From Limanda limanda (taxonomy: Eukaryota; Chordata; Actinopteri; Pleuronectiformes; Pleuronectidae), in contig NC_083656.1 in the NCBI RefSeq assembly GCF_963576545.1, forward strand, positions 1,949,219 through 2,013,218: a DNA stretch of 64,000 bases. Reading direction: 5' to 3'. Both the position numbers and the translations under genes were made by a program. Each line of letters opens with the position of its first letter. Position 1 is the stretch's first letter. Shown one piece after another: positions 49,808 through 62,100 of this stretch. The notes below the pieces were generated by a model that was given only the letters and a program-made list of their open reading frames with translations, had not been told where the DNA came from and ran no database searches.

Positions 49808-52800
49808 ACACATACAGGCTCCGACCCTGTGGATCAAATACATCCCTGCTGGCTGTAGGAAGCCGGGATCGATACGTGCACGGTGCTGCTGAGCGCTGCA
49901 CTCCATTCATCTGCTCACATTGCACTTTTAATGGGACCAACCTTCCTGTGGGGACTCCAACAACTCTCATCCATTTGCAAAGTCAAACTTCCAACATGAG
50001 AGGACAATGGCACAACCTTAAGAGCCTCGAGTTAATTAGTGCAGTTGTTGGGAAAGCAATGCACGATGCATTCCCGATGGCATTAAGTCGACTGAGTCAT
50101 TTGTGCCGGAGGAGAAGTTTGGAGATGACTTTGCTCGGCTGTTTATGTTTATGGAGACGCTGGAATCTATATGTGACTGTACGTGAACCACTCGTCCGCC
50201 ACAACACGTCCGGAGAAGCGGTTTGAACCGGCTGCTCCTGGTTCAGGACGGTTCAGAAGTTCTAACGAGGAATGAGCTCACTTGACCGGTTGTCTGGCCT
50301 CCAGTCGTTGACCCCTGGTTGACCTCTAGAGCCACTTTCTGCCCGGTTTACCCACGTGTCAGAAACAAAGCTCTGCTTCCTCCGAGCTCATCAGTCAACA
50401 GGCATTAGTCTCCCGAGCAGGAACCGGCTTTTGAGTCTGAAACACAGGAACCATTTAAAGACCTTTTCCAGGAGCCGGTGTGACACCTCACTCTGCTGAT
50501 GACAAGGGGAATGCCTGAGGGCCCCCCCCCCTCAAAGGGGCCCTGCTTAACTGCTGGGGAAACCCAAACATGTCACCCCCCTAACAGGGTCCTCTAGCTT
50601 AAACAAAGACCCCCGACCCCAACTTTACAAAACCAGGAACCTCAAATTACTAAATACTCTTCCCCATCTCAAAGTGGCTGATTGGAGGAGGTTCTCTGGA
50701 CTTTGATGAGAATGATTCTCATAATGAAGTTGATATCTTGGTTAACATTCCTGGGATTTAACGTCTCAACAGTCCAGCGTGTGATCCGACAACCCGCCGC
50801 CGCTGGCCTGACGGATGAGCAGGTCGTTCCAGAGCCGAGCCTCAGACACCTCGCCGCTCTAACACGCTCACACATCACCAGCCGGCCTTTTGTGGACGGA
50901 CTGACCGGTGACACCATAAATACAGAGGTGCTCAGGAGTGTTTTTGTCAAAGAGAACCTGATTCAGTTCATCATAACACGGAGCAGTCATTACGCTCCTG
51001 CACCTCATCCATCCGCCAGCAGCACGGCCAGGTTTCCCTTCTGGGCCGGCTTCTCATCCCCTCATCCGTCTGCCTCCCTCGCTCCTCATCCATCTCCCAG
51101 GTCCAGCCCGGCTAATAGATGAGGAGGTGCAGAATCAACATGGGATCGCTCTGATCTGCTCGAGTCAATAAACATTACACATTTGTGCGTGTTTAACACT
51201 TTGCCGCAGAGTGACCTGACCTCACTTGACTGTCCTTTGTACGAAGGAAACTGAAACACGTGCAGGATGGTTCTGGATCCTTCCACGAGGTCGCAGCAGA
51301 GCCTCGAAGCATCGACCTGCTCCCGTCGCTGATCCCTCCTCAAACAAAGGCAGCGTCTGATTGGTCCTGAGTTAACAACAATGCCTCTTTTAATGAAAAT
51401 CACACACTAACACCTCTTTGGGACCAATGCAATTTTAAGTGGATATTCAGGAGGTAATGTTATTTGAAAACGTGTAATTTAGAGCGTTGAAAAAAAAAAG
51501 ACAAGCCCAGCGTCCATCCTGGTGTTTGAGTTTTGAGTTTGAGACCAGGCGCAGAGAGACACATTAATGCATCTCATTAAGACCTCATCAAACTCGCAGA
51601 CAGACGGCACTCTTTCATAAAAATCATAAATTGCAGCATCAATTATTCAGGGCAATGCCATGACTTCATTTTCATCCCTTTTGCGTTTTAATTAGCCCCA
51701 TCCACAGCTTTGGTATTGACATTAATTTGATGGCAATTTATTGATATTTCAGCATAACCTATTTAGCTGAGTGCAATTACCAACAAAGAGAAGCAGACGG
51801 ATGTGATGCTGCGAGTCGCTTCCCCGTGTTTCGTAAATCAAGGTGAGCACTTGCTACCGGGGCCGTGATAACTGAATCTAACGGCTCTCAGTGGGAATCA
51901 GCAAGAAAAGACTTGAGTCACCTCCCAGTTTCCAAATGGAAGAAGATAATCAACAGAAAATTGACCAGAAATATGTGTTTAATTGATCCCGACACAAAAA
52001 GGAGCATTTCCATAAGCGAGCTGACCCGAGTTCTTCGTGCTGCTTCCTCTCTGAACTTGTTTTAAACTCCTGATGGGCTGGGTGGGTTTCGGAGGGCTAC
52101 GCACAACAATGCATCTGAGCTGGCAGCAGTTTGCCACCGCCACGATCTCTCATTTGGTTATTCACACTCTCGCAGCATGGTGTTATGAGCTCAGCAGTTG
52201 ATCCTGCAAGAAAGGGCTGATTTATGTTAGCATGGCCAGAGGGAGTTAATGTATTCTCTCATTAAAATCCACTTTAGTTAGGCTGAAAGTCAATCAAAGG
52301 CTGGGTAGAGAGTGAATCAAAATGAAGGCAAATGGTCGGGTGGGTGGGAGGACTGATACGTGACATTAGATCTAACGGTGGTCGTAATGCAACGGAGATG
52401 TTGTGAAAACACAGAAATGCACCGGAGATGTTGAGTGGTACAGATGATGGGAACGGTAAAAGGAAAGTAAGCAGGCGCTTCATTATCTTTTCACTTTGAG
52501 AGCAGGAAGCGAGCGAGGAGCGGCGGCACAGGGACGGCTCCGACCCAGCAGGGGGTCCACGCTGTGTCCCCGGCTGCAGAAACACTTCTGTGATCATTTA
52601 CATGGAGACGTACTGGAAGATGCAGGAAACTGAGACTCATCAGGATTTAAAACCAGGCTTTCATAAACACATTTTTAGCAATTCCATGCTTCAGGAAATT
52701 AATCCACACGATCGTTTTTATTGTCACTTGAAATTAGGGCCGATTTATAGATTCGCAAATATATTAAAACGTGTCCTTGTGGAAAATTACTGTATTTACG

Positions 52801-52981
52801 ATGTTTGATTTACAGACGGCGTCGTGTGGAACGAGTGTGATGAGTGAAATGTCTTCAAAGAAAATAAAAATGAACTGATATTAATCCGGCTCTGTTCATC
52901 ATCTGCTGTGTTGAAATCTGTCGTGTGGCGTCGAATCCTGGTTGTCACAAGTGTCTCATCTATTCCTTCTATCTTTCTTTT

Positions 52982-53019
<38 letters not shown>

Positions 53020-55572
53020 GTGTGTGTCATGCATCTTTAGTATTTAGTCATTTATTATTATCTCTGTGCTTGTGATACTAAATTTATTTTCCTTTGTGAT
53101 GTTGACAGTGTGTGATCGTCTTGTATTCGTCTCCTGCAACACAACTTTTATTGGTTCCCTTCGTTCACAACGTGATCTACTACTTATTCTTTTATGCCCT
53201 TTTCAGTCATTTTCATTATTGACGTATCAGTTATTTTCTGTATTAAACATTTGGTCGATAAAATGTCCGTCACGAGTCAGATTGAAACCGCTTCTCTTCC
53301 TCTGACGTTCATTCGAAGACCAGAAGATATTTACGTGCTCGTTACGTTTGAGAAACTGAATCCAGTGCATTTTTGAATTCAAAATGACTTAAAACAATAA
53401 GCTGTTGCTTCAGATTTTTGACATCAAATTGCCCAAAAGGCCGAGAATGAAAATGAACCTCGTGGCAAATTAATATCACACAAATGTTTTCAATGCAACA
53501 CATCTAATCTGTAGGAAAGGGATTTTTAAAAAGCTACAGAGGAGAGGATCAATGGGATTAATAAATCTATTGAGAGTAGAAAAGGTTGGAAAATCAAAAT
53601 CGGGCAAGTTATCATATGTTCTCTTTCTCCTCTGCTCAGTCCTTGAGCAAGGGGGGGGGGGCTTTCACGCTGCCTTCTCCATGCAAGAGGTATTGCATTG
53701 AACGCAGCATCGGGGTGGGGGGGGGGGGCAGGACCCGACCTCGGCGTGAACTCTGCTGATGAGGTGAAACAGAAGGCAGAGAGAGGCTCCCCGGCCCCTG
53801 GGGGGGGGTAAGGGGGGCAAAGGGGGGGGAAGGGGGGGGGGGAAGGAATGCCGCTGATTCCACAGACGAAGCGAGCGAGACCGCAGTCCTCTCCGATACC
53901 GTCCTTGATTAGGAGAAAGGATTCGCTCGCTGCACCTTCACCCGCCCGGCGCTCAATCTGCGAGCAGGCCACGGCTAAATTGATACATTTTTCCTCATTA
54001 CCGCAGGAGGCCCTTTGATGGGGGGGGGTGGCGGTCAGGAGGGAGGGAGGGAGGGAGGGAGGAGGGAGACTGAGCGGCACTGAGGTTAAGGGCAGAACGA
54101 CTCCCCTCCTCCCTCCTCCCCTGATCTGATTAGGACTTCAGTCATCGATACATGAACCGTGTTTAGAACCTCCTAATGCACGTGTTCAAAACCAGAGGAA
54201 ACACACAGTGCATTACAGCTGGTGTTCAATGGGACTTTATGCAGGAGGGATTAAGGTGGGGTTTGGTTTTTTTTTAATCACACATGTCAATCAGATTAAA
54301 AGAACAAATCTCTGTCTCGGTTTACTTGAGATAAAAGCTTCTGCGACTGAGCGACGCCTTAATAAAAGCTCCGACGTGCACAGGTTGGTTTCTTTCTTTA
54401 AACCATTTGGAAAAAAACAAAAGAAAAATCAATGAGATTGCAGCCACACGCCACCCAGACGAATCTGCTGCTTCGCTCTTATTGTCCCGACTCTTACATT
54501 TGAAGCAATTTGGAAGAGAAATAAAACGTGGGTGGCTCCTGCGCAGGAATAGATGTCGAGTCATTCTGGGTTTAATTCAGCTCTACACCTGCGTTCAGAC
54601 ACTAAGGGGCTAAATTTACAATGTGACACCAGCTTCCCTCCGGGCGGCGATCAGCAGCGACCCGGAATTTCCCTTTTCCAGATTTACTACCACGATTCAA
54701 ACGCTTAACTGCAGATACAATGATCCTCTAATCGCTGGGGATGGTTTTCAGCTGCTTCACTGACAGACACACACAAAAAATAATATATATATATATAAAT
54801 ATAAATATAATGGGGAGGGAGAGAGAAAAAAGAATGGAATAAAAACAAAGAAAGCCCCCCTGCAGTTGTAGGGATATAAATACAGAGAGTTGAGGGCCCA
54901 CAGGAGAGTCGGTGATAGAGACGGGGCGAGCGAGCCTGAAGGGACACACACTCCAGAGACACTCGCCCCCCCCACCAATGCACAGTTACTGCAACTTTAC
55001 AACGCTTCTGTTATTTCCACTAAAATGCTTCAAATATCATTTCGGCGATAATGGTGAGTGAATATGTTCAAAGCGGTTCTGAGGCGATGCACTGGGGCTC
55101 CCGAGCGATATCTCATGCCTATTACCTTTACATATAATCACTCTTATTTTATGGTCACTTCCGTTACATATTATGCCAGTAAACAATTACATGATGCATT
55201 TATTCATGGACTCGTTCCATAAATCACCAGCAGGTCGGGAGGCAACAGGTGTCACAGGGAAATTATTTCTCTCAAAGCAAAATGCAGCCAAACGCTCAGT
55301 TAGATTCAGATCAGGTTCAATCTGAAGGAATTTTTTTATTTAAGAAAATTCTATTCAAATATTTTCAATGGGTGAAATCATTTTTATTTCTTTTGGGTTC
55401 ATATAATTCAAAACTCCGTACGAGTTTCCCTTTAGAAATCATAAAAAGATGATAATGCATGAAGAATGAGTTTCTTATTGCAGCTTCTATAAATGTTATC
55501 TTTTATTATTATATCTTTACCATAATTACTGTGATATTTTTATTTTATAATTTAGCCGGATTCCATTTTGTC

Positions 55573-55605
<33 letters not shown>

Positions 55606-56442
55606 GAAACATTACTTTGGATTTGGCCTTTTCACAGTAAATTACAAAATGCTGCAGTACTATTGTATTTATTTCCTTTTTTTCTACAAAAAATATTGCT
55701 CATTTGTAAATAGATGCCGTAAAAGAATCACAAGGTATTTTGTCAGTTAATAACTGTAAATTTTAAAATCACAGTTTACATTTACGAGTCAAAATAATAA
55801 GATAATTGTACAAATCTTCCATATTCAACATTTTTTTTTTTTAAATCTTTAACTTCCTTTAACTATTCTATCCTCTTTATTTTGTTTTAAGAAAAACACA
55901 CAACACTTTGTCGTGTGACACTCACACAAACGGTAAATCCTCCTGCACGACAGTAACTGCCGCTGAAATTATTCAAAACTGATTTAGTGACAATAAAAAA
56001 ATGAACTCATATGAAGAAAAAGGATATAAAACAGGATGAAAAGAAAGATGAACCTTATTTAATAAATGTTTTTTTTAATACTTAGTTACTGAAAATGATA
56101 TCGAAATAACAATTACAATCAAATAAAGCTGAATAGCCTTTTAAAAATAAAACACTGAATTTAATTATTCATTTAAGTCTTGCATTTTATAAAATGTTTT
56201 CAACAGTAATTACTTGATTGATATTTTGAGGTTAACTATCTAAATGCATTACTGGTTTATTTAAATCAAACGAACTTTAAACAACACGAGTCGAGTTCCT
56301 TCACAATAAAACGAGGCCTCATTCCACTCACTTCTGATTCCATTTCTTTTTGACAAGCCGACTTACAGCTCAGGTCAGTATCATGAATAGATCAATGATT
56401 TTTAAAAGCTGTAGATATTCAATCCTAACACGACATCTAAGC

Positions 56443-56475
<33 letters not shown>

Positions 56476-57331
56476 ACACCCAGCCATGCGTTGATCCCGG
56501 TGTAAAGAGGAATAACTCCACCAGGGTATGTTAATGACCTTAAAGTGCTACATTACAGCAACAATTAAACCGAGGGATCCCAGGGGCATTGGAAGCCGTG
56601 GTGTCACTGTCTGTTTACAGGCCAACACATCTCTCCCATCTCCATTTATTTCCCTAAGAAATCAGCAGGGCCACCTGGGCTTGGCATCGAAACTTCATTC
56701 ATCTCCAGGAATGGATTCCAGTGGAGGGCAAAATCAAATTCTCATTTGCAAGGCAGGGGGAGAGAGAGAGAGAGGGAGTGAATGCAGGAGGTACCTGGGA
56801 ACGCTAACCTCTGGGTGAACCCGCCGCATCTGATAGTTTTGCTATTTGTCTGTGACATTGACAGCTCTGGGGGAGATTAGGAGCCACCCTGCCCCAGCTT
56901 CCCACTTTGCATTCTGCCTCCGTGCCTCCTTACAGATGGACTGCTGCACATTTACCTTCGCCTGTTCTCCCCGGGTCTCAGCGCGCAGCCACACCAGAGG
57001 CAGCGGAGGGATGTAATTATATGCAATGCAACAATAAAACAAAGCAAACGAGAGGGGAGAGCTGCAACGGGAGAGCTCACAAACCAGGAGGATGCAAAAA
57101 ACTACACAGTGTGGCTTTCGGTGGGTGGGGGGGGGTGGGGGGGGGGGTGAAGCCAGAGAGAGAGATGAGAGTGATGGATGCCCTTCGGTTAAATACGTCC
57201 AAATCCCCCCTTCAAGCCGCTCTCTTCTTGCCAGGCAGCGTGAGTGAGCGTGTGAGAGCGAGTGTACAAGATTAATAGTGTAAACAGCGAGGGAGAGAGG
57301 GAGAGAAAGGCAGCCAGAAGAGAGCGAGAGG

Positions 57332-57367
<36 letters not shown>

Positions 57368-59059
57368 AAGAAAAGACTATCAGCATCTGCAGCAGCACAG
57401 TAGCCCTGAGGGAATGGAGTGAACTTTTGAACCCTGATGGCGAGCAGCAGTCGCAGCGATGCACGGAGCCTGCTCCTGCCTCGTAATGTGAGTGTGTGTC
57501 TGTGTGTGTCTGTGTGTGTGTGTGTCTGTGTGTGTGTGTGTGTGTTTGTAGAAAAGCTTGCAGGCTGCAACAGAGGGTGGAGAGGAAAGGAGAGTGAGGG
57601 GAGGGAGGGGGGAGGTCATTAACATGTTCCTCGCTTCCTCGCAAACGAGCAGCCGCTATGCAAATGTCATGAAATCCATACACCGACGAAACGGGTGAAA
57701 AATTAATCTCCGGGGCCGAGAGATTCTCCGACGGGTGGATACAGTAGATGGTTATCAGCCGGGTCCGGAGAAACCTGGTGAGCGACGGGCGGGATCTGAG
57801 AGAGGAAGGCCGGGCGCTCACTCAACTGCGGAGTGAGTGCAGACAGGTCACGGGGGTCGGACAGGCAAGAGGCCAAAAGGTCAAGAGTTCAGCGAGTGAG
57901 GCGATGGCTCCGTCACAAACCTGCGTCCAGGTGGATTCACACAAACACCAGGAGGAAAACCGGTTGTTGCTGTTTCTTTAGCGGCGTTCAAACATTGTCA
58001 TTGAAAGTCATTAGTTCCTGTGTGAAGCAGCGACCACCCTCCTCTTCCTCCTCTTCCTCCTCTTCCTCCTCAGCGACTCCATCTGACTCCACCCGCAGAC
58101 GAGGGCCAGTTGGCACCTGGAGCTGATTAACCCTCTAATGGAGCATCCATCCGTCAGCTGGCTTTGTTTCTCCGGCTCCTCCAGCCAAGAGGCCGGGACG
58201 TGCACACTCAGAAACACTTCACGCTAAATAGCTTTTCCAGGGCTCGGCCAAAATGACAAAAATTTTAATTTACTATTCTATTTACCAGCACGGTGTAATA
58301 ATGTTGTTACTGTGCAGTATTCAAATGAGGAATAGGCCACAGCTAGATATAGCTTTCAAATGGGTTATCCCACCGCATTCTACTGCCAGTAATTGGTTTA
58401 GGAAATTATACTGGAGATGTAATCACTGACAGGAGTCACGCTGGGGTGTATTTTTTAAAACTTAAAGCTAAATCATAAAAAATTTAAATTGTCAAATTAC
58501 CCTTTGCTTCACTTTGTTTATTTCAGGAAAGTGCAGCTTCTTTGTCTGATGTGAAAGCAAAAATAAATGTTATTGAAGCAAGTGATTTGAAAAACTCACC
58601 TTGAGTTTTAAGCAATTAAGACTTTTCATCGATTAATTGATAAATGTATCTAATCACCTTTAAATCTCAGAGACATTAAATAATATCAACCAAATTATTT
58701 ACAGTAAATAAAACACTTAATGTGAGATGATGTGATTCGAACGGTTCATTAACACAAGAGAACGTGAGATCTGCACCCGGCCGACAGCATCACCACGATC
58801 ACAGAAGAAGAAGACAACGACTTTTCAAAAACGCCATCTTCTTCTTCTTCTTTTCTCTTTTTTTTGCACGCCTCCTGAAACAAAGCTCCTCCCACGGCGC
58901 TCTGTCATCGCTGCAAACCCCCCCGAGCGCCCAGCGGTGCTCCCCAATCAAAGGAAAACAAACAGGCCGTTTCCACTTCATAAACTTGACCTGCAAACAG
59001 CTCGACAGGACGGAGAGCCCCCCCGTCCCCGGCTGTCTCCGGGGGTCTCCTGGGGGGGG

Positions 59060-59135
<76 letters not shown>

Positions 59136-62100
59136 AATAGATTGTCTACACTAGAGGGAGAAGTTTTTTGTTTATGTATGCAAAACACACTGGAATGTAC
59201 GTGTGTGTGTGATGGGGGGAGCGAGAGAGAAACATCCTCAAATCGAGAGGGGGAGGGAGGTGGAGGTGGAGAGAGGGAGGTGGAGGTGGAGAGGGAGGTG
59301 GAGAGAGAGGTGGAGAGGGAGGTGGCGAGAGGGAGGTGGAGGTGGAGGTGGAGAGGGAGAGAGAGAGGTGGAGAGGGAGGTGGAGATGGAGGTGGAGAGG
59401 GAGGTGGAGGTGGAGGTGGAGAGGGAGGTGGAGAGGGAGAGAGAGAGATGGAGAGGGAGGTGGAGATGGAGGTGGAGAGGCAGGTGGAGAGGGAGAGGGA
59501 GGTGGAGAGGGAGGTAGAGAGGGAGGTGGAGATGGAGAGGGAGAGGTGGTGAGGGAGGTGGAGAGGGAGGTGGAGAGGGAGAGAGAGAGGTGGAGAGGGA
59601 AGTCGAGATGGAGGTGGAGGTGGAGATGGAGGTGGAGAGGGAGGTGGAGGTGGAGAGGGAGGTGGAGGTGGAGGTGGAGAGGGAGAGAGAGGTGGAGAGG
59701 GAGGTGGAGGTGGAGAGGGAGGTGGATATGGAGGTGGAGAGGGAGGTGGAGAGAGAGAGGTGGAGAGGGAGGTGGAGGTGGAGATGGAGGTGGAGAGGGA
59801 GGTGGATAGGGAGGTGAAGATGGAGGTGGAGAGGGAGGTGGAGAGGGAGGTGAAGATGGAGGTGGAGGTGGAGGTGGAGGTGGAGGTGGAGGTGGAGGTG
59901 GAGATGGAGGTGGAGATGGAGGTGGAGGTGGAGAGGGAGGTGGAGAGAGGGAGGTGGAGAGAGGGAGGTGGAGAGGGAAGTGGAGATGGAGGTGGAGATG
60001 GAGGTGGAGAGGGAGGTAGAGATGGAGGTGGAGATGGAGTTGGAGAGGGAGGTGGAGAGGGAGGTGGAGAGGGAGGTGGAGATGGAGGTGGAGAGGGAGG
60101 TGGAGGTGGAGGTGGAGGTGGAGGTGGAGAGGGAGGTGGAGAGGGAGGTGGAGAGGGAGGTGGAGATGGAGATGGAGGTGGAGGTGGAGGTGGAGATGGA
60201 GGTGGAGAGGGAGGTGGAGCTGGAGGTGGACAGAGGGAGGTGGAGATGGAGGTGGAGAGGGAGGTGGAGAGGGAGGTGGAGGTGGAGGTGGAGGTGGAGG
60301 TGGAGATGGAGGTGGAGGTGGAGGTGGAGAGGGAGGTGGAGAGAGAGGTGGAGATGGAGGTGGAGAGAGGGAGGTGGAGAGGGAGGTGGAGAGAGAGGTG
60401 GAGGTGGAGAGAGGGAGGTGGAGCTGGAGGTGGAGAGGGAGGTGAATAGAGAGAGGCGGAGCCGGCTGTAGGGGGCAGACGAGTCCGGGCGGAGGCTGCC
60501 GGCTCCGTCAGGTCACCGGAGCGGTCGGCGGGTGAAACTCAGTTCACATTACCATGCAGACTCACAATGGAGCCTCCATCTGTTCCTGTCAGCCGTTACA
60601 AATCTGGTGTCACAGAGTCGGCTGGAGACAACGGGCCACCGCGTCTAATCACACGGCACAGGCTCCGCCCACGTGGAGAGAGAACCATCGACTTCACACT
60701 CACTCACTCTCTGGTTAGGGAGCACGGAGCAGCCGAGGCAGCCGGGCCATTACCACGGATCATACATCCTCCGAGTCACAACGTCTCTATTGTGTACAGT
60801 AAGCCCCAAATAAAATACTACAATCACACTCGATGGCAACAGCCTTTTTCCTCCCAGTCCAACTTTATTCTTCGAACGCCGCAACTCACCGTAACGAGCT
60901 CACGTCGGCGTTAAAAGGAATATAAGAACGTTTTAAATCTTCATCACGGACGAGTCTTCCTCGATAAAATGTCACTGATTTCATTAGGGTGGTCCCGAGC
61001 AGCCCCTCTTCCCTCCCGGCAGAGGAGTGTGAGCCGCCTGTGAACAGGGGATGAACTCTGAACTCCCGGTGCCCTCTCGGTGAGGACACGGTGCATTCAC
61101 TGCACCGGCGCCGCTGCGGCCCCACAGCAATAAAAACGCCACGGCCCCGAGACGTGTAGCTTTCTCTAACGGGAATCAAATGTTGTGATTATTGATCCGG
61201 CAAAAAAATGGTGATTTTGGTTTTTTTAAGTGTAGTTATTCGGTGTCAAGTGGCGTCAGTGGGGGGTCATAACAGCTAAATGCAGATGGGAGGGGGGGAG
61301 AACATTCCGGGGATGCGGCATAATTGGCTATTTCTCACATTTAACATCGACAATGGCGTGACATCGTGTTGGAGCGTAAACAACCGGCGTGCTCCGCGGT
61401 AACAGACGGCGTGTTGGTAGCTGGGCGTGTTACCATGATGGCCTACAGGGGAATTTTTAAAGCATTTTTATTATAGTTTGATTTTTGTTTGTCTCCCGAA
61501 GGAAATCTCGCCCTTTATTATTTCCTCGTGGGTCCATGTTGCCGCCATCTGCCGTGAATTGTTTACTTTGCTTTTTTTCCCAGAGTTGTGGAGTAAAAGG
61601 CGGCGGTAACTCTTCGGTGGGCGGAGGACGGAACTGTTCATTACGCCGTTTCCAAATAAGGGGATTGTTGTTTTTGTGACTACATCCAGCTGGCATTAAC
61701 TACCGGTAACACAAAGTGACTGCGGCGGGAAATTCCAGATGATTCCTACATTACCTCCTGAGACGGAGATTGGCACCTGAGGCAGGGGGGAGGTGGGTCG
61801 GTAAAGCCCACCTGCAGCACGTCACGTCGAGCGCTATTAGCTGGAGCATAGATTCTCAAATACAAAAAAAAGAAAAGAAGTCTGAACGGGAGGGAGGGCA
61901 AGTCCGAGAAAGGAAGATAGAGAGAAAGATTGATACAGAGAGAGAGAGAGAGGGACAGAACCCACACGGCCCCTCAGGTACAGTGTTGTATTTCAAACCC
62001 GGGTTGTGAAAGAATAGAGGAACTCGGGGTCAATCAATCACCGCATTAGCCTGCAGCTCCACAGCCTCCTCTCTGTGTGGGCTGCCTCCGTGCCGGCCTC

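Noticed and set aside
50682..51122. 146-codon plus-strand frame in the skap1 intron
   Set aside because: No recognisable domain, no splice or promoter context, and length is within chance for this GC content.
59203..60471. Long open frames of 104-229 codons encoding Glu/Val/Arg or Gly/Glu repeats
   Set aside because: They are produced by a hexamer satellite with almost no stop-capable triplets; overlapping frames are open at once and have no domain.
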